This document shows, one piece after another, positions 1 to 4,836 of a DNA stretch of 7,569 bases. A program made the translations under genes and the position numbers. Position 1 is the stretch's first letter. Each line of letters starts with the position of its first letter. Location of the stretch: contig CAIKHC010000275.1 in NCBI GenBank assembly GCA_903827085.1, positions 1 through 7,569 on the forward strand. The letters run 5' to 3'. The notes under the pieces are model-generated. The model was not told the DNA's origin. It was given only the letters and a program-made list of their open reading frames with translations, and ran no database searches. Origin of the DNA: an uncultured Candidatus Nemicrothrix sp. GTDB taxonomy: Bacteria; Actinomycetota; Acidimicrobiia; Acidimicrobiales; Acidimicrobilacustridaceae.

Positions 1-1
1 A

Positions 2-334
2 GGAAAGCGACTCCGTTACTTGTTGGAGTGCTTTGCTCCCTTGTTCGACGAGAAGGCATTGACCACAATTCTGCGTCCGTTGCGCGATGTACAAGATGTG
101 CTGGGCGAATTCCAAGACACTGAAGTGCAGGCCAATGCACTACTCGAACTTGCTGGCGAACCGGCTTCGGCCGAGGAGCATTCTGACCTCGCGGCACTTG
201 GTGGAGTCATCGAACAACTTGGCGTGCGCGGTGCCGATGCCCGTGCATCGTTCTCCAAAACCTTTGGTCAATTCGACGATCGAAAAGTACAGCGGGCCTT
301 TGATCAACTTGAGCCCCGAAAGAAGAAACGATGA
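2..334 (+). CDS. CHAD-domain protein, C-terminal part (5' end outside the window)
   Basis: The frame is already open at the left edge and ends in TGA, so only about 110 C-terminal residues are visible. The first residues read GKRLRYLLECF, the conserved basic helix of the CHAD family (conserved histidine alpha-helical domain). The segment KTFGQFDDRKVQRAF near the end also fits that family. Known for the family: CHAD is an all-helical fold with a basic surface that binds inorganic polyphosphate and can target proteins to polyphosphate granules. Here the protein ends in a basic tail (EPRKKKR). Its stop overlaps the ATG of the ParA gene by 4 bases (ATGA), so the two are probably translationally coupled and co-regulated. 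Whether a CYTH triphosphatase domain precedes the CHAD part cannot be seen. An ATG-less start inside the window is unlikely because homology runs to the edge. Confidence 0.85.
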   Translation, partial: GKRLRYLLECFAPLFDEKALTTILRPLRDVQDVLGEFQDTEVQANALLELAGEPASAEEHSDLAALGGVIEQLGVRGADARASFSKTFGQFDDRKVQRAFDQLEPRKKKR

Positions 335-1077
335 AGGTTCTTGCCACCTACAACATCAAAGGTGGAGTCGGGAAAACCGCAACAGCGGTGAATCTTGCTC
401 ATGTCGCTGCCGCCCATGGCAACCGCGTACTCGTCTGGGATCTCGATCCCCAGGGCGCGGCAACGTTCTACTTCCGGGTGAAACCAAAGGTGAAGGGCGG
501 CGGAAAAGCCATCGTTCGCGGTTCAATTGAACTCGGCGATGCCATCAAAGCCACCGACTTCGACAATCTCGACCTTGTTCCTGCTGACTTTTCCTATCGC
601 CATCTCGACCTGTGGCTTGATGATGCGAAGAAGCCGCTTGTTCGTATCCGTCGTGCGCTTCGTCAGGTTTCCGAGGAGTACGACTATGTCTTTCTTGATT
701 GTCCGCCGAGCATTTCGCTGACATCGGAAAGCGTGTTTCGTGCAGCCGATGCTCTGCTCGTACCAACCATTCCCACGACATTGTCGCTGCGCACCTACGA
801 ACAACTCGATCGTTTCGTCGAAGAAAACCCCGACATGGTTCGCGAACTCAAGATTCTTGGTTTCTTCTCGATGGTTGATCGCCATAAACGGCTGCATCGA
901 CGGTTCATGAACGACCTGCGTACCGCCCATCCGGAGTTGCTCGAAGCGACGATTCCCAACTCCACCGACATCGAGCGCATGGGTGTCCATCGCGAACCAG
1001 TCGGCGCTTACGGCAAGGGCAGCAAGCCCGCACGCGCCTATGAAGCGCTGTGGTCGGAAATCCAGACACGTCTCTAA
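331..1077 (+). CDS. ParA/MinD-type P-loop ATPase coupled to a CHAD protein
   Basis: The 248-residue product is a deviant Walker-type ATPase. The Walker A motif KGGVGKT lies at residues 10-16, with the signature lysine (K10) typical of ParA/MinD. The A' motif DLDPQG is at 37-42 and Walker B (YVFLDCPP) at 119-126. The length is that of chromosomal ParA/Soj proteins without an N-terminal DNA-binding domain. A lysine- and glycine-rich stretch at about 50-60 (VKPKVKGGGK) follows motif A'. Such ATPases dimerise with ATP, bind the nucleoid non-specifically and move or space a cargo. No parB gene lies within 6 kb downstream, so this is not an ordinary parABS locus. The upstream partner, overlapping by ATGA, is a CHAD protein, which suggests that CHAD or a polyphosphate granule supplies the cargo; that role is an inference. 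The ATG start is set by the overlap. Confidence 0.92.
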   Translation: MKVLATYNIKGGVGKTATAVNLAHVAAAHGNRVLVWDLDPQGAATFYFRVKPKVKGGGKAIVRGSIELGDAIKATDFDNLDLVPADFSYRHLDLWLDDAKKPLVRIRRALRQVSEEYDYVFLDCPPSISLTSESVFRAADALLVPTIPTTLSLRTYEQLDRFVEENPDMVRELKILGFFSMVDRHKRLHRRFMNDLRTAHPELLEATIPNSTDIERMGVHREPVGAYGKGSKPARAYEALWSEIQTRL

Positions 1078-1081
1078 GTGA

Positions 1082-2029
1082 TTGATCACGGTGCCTGACG
1101 GAAGGTTCGCCCCGAGCCCAACGGCCACGCTTCATCTCGGAAATCTTCGAACGGCATTCGTCGCTTGGCTGGCGGCTCGCTCGACTGGCTCGCGCTTCCT
1201 TCTTCGGATTGAAGACATGGATCAGGTGGCGTGTCGGCCGGAACACGAGGCATCGGCGGTGCGTGATCTCGCGGCGATGGGGCTCACCCACGACGGCGAT
1301 GTTGTGCGGCAGTCGGAGCGCTTGAAGTTGTATCAAGCGGCAATCGAGCGGCTCATTGCCGAGGATCTCACTTACCCCTGCTACTGCACGCGTCGTGAAG
1401 TGTTGGCAGAGGCTGCTGAGTCGGTGGCGGCACCGCATGGCGCACGTCCCGCTGGCGCGTACCCAGGAACCTGCCGCACGCTTGATCGAGCCGGTCGTCA
1501 AGAACGCGAAGCCGCTGGACGCACTCCTTCACTTCGCCTCAGATCCGAAGGTTCGGTTGTGTCGTTCACTGATCGCCTTGCTGGCGACTTCGAAGGCGTG
1601 GTTGATGACTTCGTGATTCGTCGCGTCGACGGAACGCCCGCATACAACCTCGCAGTAGTCATCGACGATGCTGAACAAGGAATTGGCGAAGTCGTGCGCG
1701 GCGATGACTTATTGGAAACAACACCTCGGCAGATTCATCTGGCCCGATTACTCGGTGTTCCGGAGCTGACGTACCTGCATGTGCCACTGGTGTTTGGCCC
1801 TGACGGTGAACGGCTCGCCAAGCGACATGGTGCAGTGACGCTTGATGACCAACAGGCGATCGGCCGAACCCCCACAGATGTACGTGATGCGTTCGCTGTT
1901 TCGTTAGGGCTGGCGGAAGAAGGAGAAAAGCCTTCGCTGGATGAGCTCGTCCAACGTTTCGATGCGGGACAACTACCGAGAACCATTTGGGTCCTTCCCC
2001 AAGAGTTGAGCGGTAGCGTCGAACCGTGA
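1082..2029 (+). CDS. gluQ: Glutamyl-queuosine tRNA(Asp) synthetase (GluQ-RS)
   Basis: This is a class I aminoacyl-tRNA synthetase catalytic domain of about 315 residues. It lacks the anticodon-binding domain of full-length GltX (about 470 residues or more). Visible motifs are GRFAPSPT at 7-14, a HIGH variant HLGN at 18-21, RIEDMD at 42-47 and a KMSKS variant LAKRH at 245-249. The zinc ligand pattern C100-Y-C102, Y127 and C131 (C-x-C ... Y-x3-C) is diagnostic of GluQ rather than of GltX. GluQ activates glutamate without tRNA and transfers it to queuosine at position 34 of tRNA(Asp). The start is uncertain: TTG at 1082 or GTG at 1091, the latter giving MPDGRFAPSP, which matches the family better. 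Neither has a clear ribosome site. The gene begins a few bases after parA and overlaps the DUF4031 gene by GTGA. No queuosine synthesis gene is in view. Confidence 0.87.
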   Translation: MITVPDGRFAPSPTATLHLGNLRTAFVAWLAARSTGSRFLLRIEDMDQVACRPEHEASAVRDLAAMGLTHDGDVVRQSERLKLYQAAIERLIAEDLTYPCYCTRREVLAEAAESVAAPHGARPAGAYPGTCRTLDRAGRQEREAAGRTPSLRLRSEGSVVSFTDRLAGDFEGVVDDFVIRRVDGTPAYNLAVVIDDAEQGIGEVVRGDDLLETTPRQIHLARLLGVPELTYLHVPLVFGPDGERLAKRHGAVTLDDQQAIGRTPTDVRDAFAVSLGLAEEGEKPSLDELVQRFDAGQLPRTIWVLPQELSGSVEP

Positions 2030-2307
2030 CGGTTCTTGTTGACGCTGCGATTTGGCCATTCGAAGGCCGCAAGTGGGCACACCTTGTAAGCGACACGAGC
2101 TTCGAAGAACTCCATGAATTTGCCCAGCAACTTGGTATTCCGCGCCGGGCGTTTCAGGGAGATCATTACGACGTTCCGACTGAGTACCGCGATCGGGCGA
2201 TTGCGTTAGGTGCCGAAGCAGTTCCTTCGCGTGAACTTGTGCGCCGGTTACGAGCAGCGGGACTACGCAGAGTTCGGTCGGCCACCGAACTCAACACGTC
2301 TGCTTAG
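2026..2307 (+). CDS. DUF4031 family small protein
   Basis: The 93-residue protein starts at a GTG that overlaps the gluQ stop (GTGA), so it is probably translated by reinitiation. It begins MTVLVDAAIWPF, continues with GRKWAHLVSDTSFEELHEFA and has GDHYDV at about residues 46-51. These are hallmarks of DUF4031, a family of roughly 80-100 residues common in Actinobacteria. The conserved Asp, His and Tyr residues suggest a small enzyme or binding fold, but no function is established to my knowledge. There is no signal peptide or membrane segment. The coupling to gluQ hints at a link to tRNA or translation, but only by context. The C-terminus after about residue 85 (TELNTSA) is ordinary and the frame is intact. 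Confidence 0.8.
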   Translation: MTVLVDAAIWPFEGRKWAHLVSDTSFEELHEFAQQLGIPRRAFQGDHYDVPTEYRDRAIALGAEAVPSRELVRRLRAAGLRRVRSATELNTSA

Positions 2308-2310
2308 CAT
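2305..2310 (+). promoter_or_regulatory. Possible -10 box (TAGCAT) of the arsC remnant
   Basis: TAGCAT ends 6 bases before the TTG at 2317, so transcription would start at that codon. The box overlaps the stop codon of the DUF4031 gene. No good -35 hexamer is visible. The call rests on the same spacing seen before other genes in this window. Confidence 0.25.
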
Positions 2311-2316
2311 CGGGCA

Positions 2317-2358
2317 TTGGCCACCTACACCCTGTTCCACAACCCGAAGTGCTCGACA
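2317..2358 (+). pseudogene. Remnant of an ArsC/Spx-family gene, first 14 codons only
   Basis: Starting at a TTG codon, the translation reads MATYTLFHNPKCST. This is the thioredoxin-fold N-terminus of the ArsC/YffB/Spx family, with the catalytic cysteine in the H-N-P-x-C-S-x context (Cys12 here). In the family this is normally followed by an SR pair and about 100 more residues. Here similarity stops after codon 14. The frame runs on as VEPAQPAAISS and is open to 2595, but that part is antisense to the DUF6457 gene and resembles nothing in ArsC. The rest of the gene seems to have been deleted, probably when the DUF6457 gene was joined here. Arsenate reductase function is lost. The alternative is a chance match, but the run of conserved residues makes that unlikely. 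Confidence 0.55.
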
Positions 2359-2369
2359 GTTGAACCGGC

Positions 2370-2582
2370 TCAGCCGGCAGCGATCTCGTCGCCGATGGCC
2401 TTTGCTTCTGTCGGAGAGATCCCTGATCTTCCGACAAGAAAGCACGTCAGCGGAGCGGCAAGGCGTTCCGAGGTGTGCGCCGCAACACTGGCGAGATCAA
2501 GCAGCGCGTCGATGTCTTCCTGGGGGAGTGCATCGAGGCCGAGTCGGTCGGCAAATGTCGTGAGCCATTCCTGTGCGTCCAT
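2370..2582 (-). CDS. DUF6457 domain protein (often linked to molybdopterin-guanine dinucleotide synthesis)
   Basis: The 70-residue product begins MDAQEWLTTFADRLGLDAL and continues with DIDALLDLASVAAHTSERLAAP and a C-terminal EAKAIGDEIAAG. This matches the small helical DUF6457 domain of Actinobacteria. The family occurs as a stand-alone protein or fused to MobA-like molybdenum cofactor guanylyltransferases; here it stands alone and no mob or moa gene is in view. The frame is open upstream to an ATG at 2684, but the ATG at 2582 matches the family start. That ATG also lies exactly 6 bases after a TACGCT box, so I chose it. The extension would overlap the divergent ArfB gene. Its 3' end abuts the arsC remnant. 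Molecular function is not known. Confidence 0.75.
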   Translation of the reverse strand: MDAQEWLTTFADRLGLDALPQEDIDALLDLASVAAHTSERLAAPLTCFLVGRSGISPTEAKAIGDEIAAG

Positions 2583-2588
2583 AGACGC

Positions 2589-2594
2589 AGCGTA
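2589..2594 (-). promoter_or_regulatory. Possible -10 box (TACGCT) for the DUF6457 gene, leaderless start
   Basis: On the minus strand TACGCT occupies -12 to -7 relative to the A of the ATG at 2582, with no Shine-Dalgarno sequence between. This is the spacing expected for a leaderless mRNA, which is common in Actinobacteria. No convincing -35 element is seen. Confidence 0.35.
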
Positions 2595-2609
2595 GATCGG
2601 ACGGACTCG

Positions 2610-2615
2610 TAGGCT
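2610..2615 (+). promoter_or_regulatory. Possible -10 box (TAGGCT) for the ArfB-like gene
   Basis: TAGGCT lies 7 bases before the ATG at 2623 and would place the transcript start one base upstream of it. This favours ATG 2623 over GTG 2617 as the start of the ArfB-like gene. It sits back to back with the minus-strand box at 2589-2594 in a short divergent intergenic region. Confidence 0.3.
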
Positions 2616-2616
2616 C

Positions 2617-3039
2617 GTGGCTATGGCCGAGGAGGATGCACTACGAGTCACTGCGTCGGTGCTCATCCCTGCCCATGAACTCACGTGGACTTTCGGTCCG
2701 AGCGGCGGGCCCGGTGGTCAGCATGCGAATCGGGCCCATACCCGCGCGGAAGTGCGGTTCGATGTTGAGGCTTCGGGGTCGTTGTCGCAGTATCAGCGTC
2801 AACGGATCATCGATCGATTGGGTTCGGTGGTCATCGTCTCTGCCGACGATGAGCGGTCGCAGTTGCGGAATCGTCGTCTAGCCGTTGATCGGTTGCGTCA
2901 GAAATTGGCCGGAGCGTTACGGGTAGAGACGCCCCGTAGGCCCACACGGCCGGGGCGAGGTGCAGTGGAGCGTCGACTTGAGGCCAAGCGGCAGCAGGCG
3001 GCGCGCAAACGCGATCGTCGCGGCGGTTTCGACGACTGA
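2617..3039 (+). CDS. arfB: ArfB-like peptidyl-tRNA hydrolase (ribosome rescue)
   Basis: The product (140 residues from GTG 2617, 138 from ATG 2623) is a small release-factor-like protein. It has the catalytic GGQ motif at residues 33-35 within SGGPGGQHAN, followed by RAEVRFDV, as in domain 3 of class I release factors. There is no codon-recognition domain. A basic C-terminal tail (from about residue 115: RRLEAKRQQAARKRDRR) fits the ArfB/YaeJ tail that enters the empty mRNA channel of a stalled ribosome. The GGQ then hydrolyses the peptidyl-tRNA on non-stop complexes. The length is the usual 135-145 residues and the frame is intact. It is transcribed divergently from the DUF6457 gene and followed 28 bases later by an oxidoreductase gene with its own candidate promoter. 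It could also be named as a generic peptide chain release factor-like protein. Confidence 0.87.
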   Translation: MAMAEEDALRVTASVLIPAHELTWTFGPSGGPGGQHANRAHTRAEVRFDVEASGSLSQYQRQRIIDRLGSVVIVSADDERSQLRNRRLAVDRLRQKLAGALRVETPRRPTRPGRGAVERRLEAKRQQAARKRDRRGGFDD

Positions 3040-3055
3040 GACGACCTGAAATCAG

Positions 3056-3061
3056 TAGCCT
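3056..3061 (+). promoter_or_regulatory. Possible -10 box (TAGCCT) for the first oxidoreductase, leaderless start
   Basis: TAGCCT occupies -12 to -7 relative to the GTG at 3068, and no ribosome site is visible, consistent with a leaderless transcript that begins at the start codon. No clear -35 hexamer is present. Confidence 0.35.
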
Positions 3062-3067
3062 CACGAC

Positions 3068-3913
3068 GTGCGCTTCGGATTTAAGACCTCACCTCAACAC
3101 ACCACATGGCAAGCGATGCTCGATGTGTGGCAGGCCGCCGACGACATCGATTTTTATGAGTCGGGTTGGAACTTTGATCACTTCTATCCGATCCATTCCG
3201 ATAACTCTCATGGGCCCTGTCTCGAAGGTTGGTCAACGCTCACGGCGCTGGCCCAAGCGACGAAAAGAATTCGTGTTGGCGTACTTGTCACTGGTCTTCC
3301 GTATCGCCACCCCGCAGTGATGGCGAATATGGCTGCAACTGTCGATGTCATTTCGAACGGTCGTCTTGAACTTGGTCTCGGTGCCGGCTGGAACGATGAA
3401 GAAGCCGATGCCTACGGCATCAGTCTTGGTTCGACGCTTACTGAACGCTTCGACATGTTCGACGAAGCTCTCGAAGTGATTGTGTCGTTACTCACCAATG
3501 AAGTTTCGAACTTCAGCGGGCAACATTTCACGCTGACCGACGCGTATTGCGAACCGAAACCAATTCAGCGGCCCCATCCGCCGATCTGCATCGGTGGCGC
3601 CGGCCCCAAGCGCACACTCCCCGCTGTTGCACGTTGGGCCCAGCACTGGAACTTCCCTGGCGGTCCCGTCGATTCGTGGAAAGCATCACGCGATCTGCTC
3701 TGGGCTGAGTGCGAACGTATTGGCCGCGACCCATCCGAGATCATGACGTCAACGCACTTGCTCGCCGATGTCAACGACCCGGGTGTTGCTGTTGGGCAGG
3801 CCGAGGCCTACGCCGAAGCCGGCCTCGATATGGGCATCGTGTATTTGCCGCCGCCCCATTCACCCGCAGTGCTCGAAGCCCATGCGGTCGCTCTCCAGCA
3901 TCTAGCTGAGTAA
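3068..3913 (+). CDS. Luciferase-like F420-dependent oxidoreductase, TIGR03560 type
   Basis: The 281-residue protein is a bacterial-luciferase-like TIM barrel. Typical segments are DHFYPI at 37-42, CLEGWSTLTALAQ at 51-63, RIRVGVLVTG at 67-76 and RHPAVMANMAATVDVISNG at 80-98. They continue with RLELGLGAGWNDEE at 99-112, PPICIGGAGPKRTL at 171-184 and WAQHWNFPGG at 190-199. This pattern fits the actinobacterial F420-dependent subgroup TIGR03560, which uses F420 rather than FMN; cofactor use is inferred from family. The substrate is unknown. The start is GTG, with a candidate -10 box ending 6 bases upstream. A second, distantly related luciferase-like gene follows after 16 bases with a good ribosome site, so the two probably share a transcript. 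There is no signal peptide; the enzyme is cytosolic. Confidence 0.87.
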   Translation: MRFGFKTSPQHTTWQAMLDVWQAADDIDFYESGWNFDHFYPIHSDNSHGPCLEGWSTLTALAQATKRIRVGVLVTGLPYRHPAVMANMAATVDVISNGRLELGLGAGWNDEEADAYGISLGSTLTERFDMFDEALEVIVSLLTNEVSNFSGQHFTLTDAYCEPKPIQRPHPPICIGGAGPKRTLPAVARWAQHWNFPGGPVDSWKASRDLLWAECERIGRDPSEIMTSTHLLADVNDPGVAVGQAEAYAEAGLDMGIVYLPPPHSPAVLEAHAVALQHLAE

Positions 3914-3929
3914 ACACTTAGGAGTCATC

Positions 3930-4814
3930 ATGGAAATTGGAATCTTTAGCCAGCCCGAAACCGTCGATAAGGCAGTTGAACACGGTCGACTTTTCGCCGA
4001 CGCGGGTTTCGGGTCCTATTGGATGCCGCAGATCTTTGGCCTCGACACACTGACTGCGCTCACTGTTGTTGCGCGCGAGGTGCCGAAGATCCGCTTGGGT
4101 ACCGCAGTGGTTCCGACCTATCCGCGTCACCCCGCGATGTTGGCGGCCCAGGCGCGCACGTTGCAGCAGGTTGCCGACGGCCGTTTCACCCTTGGTATCG
4201 GCTTGTCGCATCAGATGGTCATCGAAGGCATGTTCGGCATGACCTTCGAAAAGCCCGTACGCCATCTTCGCGAATACCTCAGCATCCTCATGCCACTTTT
4301 GAATGGCGATGCTGCCGACTTCGCCGGGGAAACGTTGCATGGCCACCTTGGGCTCGACATTCCCGATTCAACGCCAGTCGACACGCTCGTTGCCGCGCTT
4401 GGTACGCAGATGCTCAACGTCACAGCGCGCATGGCACAGGGAACGGCTACTTGGATGACTGGTCCGACCACGATCGCCTCACACATCGCGCCGACTATCA
4501 ACAAAGCCGCGGCCGAAGCGGGACGGCCCGCACCGCGAATTGTGTGTGCCTTGCCGGTCTGTGTCACCGACGACGAAGCTGCAGCTCGCGCGACCGCCGC
4601 CGAGCAGTTTCTCGTGTACGGCTTCCTCCCTTCGTACCGAGCGATGCTCGATCGTGAAGGCGTCGAAGGTCCGGCCGACGTCGCGCTTGTGGGCAATGCT
4701 GCAACAGTTCGTGCTGGTATCGAAAAGATTTTCGAAGCCGGTGCTACTGAGTTTGTTGCGGTGCCTTATGACAATCGCGACGCGACACTCGAAATGCTCG
4801 CTGGCCTGTTGTAA
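3930..4814 (+). CDS. Luciferase-like F420-dependent oxidoreductase, TIGR03564 type
   Basis: The 294-residue protein is a second luciferase-like TIM barrel, clearly different from its neighbour. Seen in order are EIGIFSQPETVDKAVEHGRLFADAG split across residues 2-26, KIRLGTAVVPTYPRHP at 53-68, GRFTLGIGLSH at 84-94 and GTATWMTGP at 171-179. The TYPRHP, GIGLSH and TATWMTGP signatures fit TIGR03564 (the MSMEG_4879-like F420-dependent group). These proteins act on unidentified small molecules, and F420 use is inferred. The ATG has the best ribosome site of the window, AGGAG at 3920-3924, five bases upstream. The gene lies 16 bases behind the TIGR03560-type gene, which suggests co-expression and perhaps successive steps on one compound. 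It converges with the sulfatase gene across only 22 bases, with no hairpin terminator visible there. Confidence 0.87.
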   Translation: MEIGIFSQPETVDKAVEHGRLFADAGFGSYWMPQIFGLDTLTALTVVAREVPKIRLGTAVVPTYPRHPAMLAAQARTLQQVADGRFTLGIGLSHQMVIEGMFGMTFEKPVRHLREYLSILMPLLNGDAADFAGETLHGHLGLDIPDSTPVDTLVAALGTQMLNVTARMAQGTATWMTGPTTIASHIAPTINKAAAEAGRPAPRIVCALPVCVTDDEAAARATAAEQFLVYGFLPSYRAMLDREGVEGPADVALVGNAATVRAGIEKIFEAGATEFVAVPYDNRDATLEMLAGLL

Positions 4815-4836
4815 TCGGCGAGCACTTACCGCGTGA

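Noticed and set aside
331..1077. Chromosomal parABS locus near the origin
   Set aside because: No parB follows the ParA gene, I saw no parS-like palindrome, and the neighbours are not the usual rnpA, gidB or jag genes.
523..1128. A 201-codon open frame on the minus strand across the ParA gene
   Set aside because: It is antisense to a gene with complete Walker motifs, has no family resemblance and spans the parA-gluQ junction.
905..1501. A 198-codon open frame on the minus strand across parA and gluQ
   Set aside because: Composition is Arg/Cys-rich, no motif is seen, and it crosses two well-supported genes.
1082..2029. Full glutamyl-tRNA synthetase (gltX), truncated
   Set aside because: The protein ends at the length normal for GluQ and carries the GluQ C-x-C/Y-x3-C zinc pattern, so it is complete and not a broken gltX.
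2365..2377. Small inverted repeat CCGGC-TCA-GCCGG as a terminator for the DUF6457 gene or the upstream unit
   Set aside because: The stem is only five pairs, overlaps the DUF6457 stop codon and has no T-run on either side.
2210..2563. A 117-codon open frame on + that covers the end of DUF4031 and most of DUF6457
   Set aside because: No family resemblance, while the overlapping genes match known families in their own frames.
4019..4657. A 212-codon open frame on + in another frame of the second oxidoreductase gene
   Set aside because: It is rich in Arg, His and Cys without any recognisable motif and lies wholly within a well-supported gene; it is a codon-bias shadow.
4815..4836. Bidirectional terminator between the convergent oxidoreductase and sulfatase genes
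   Set aside because: The 22 bases show no stable hairpin or T-tract; termination there must be Rho-dependent or unseen.
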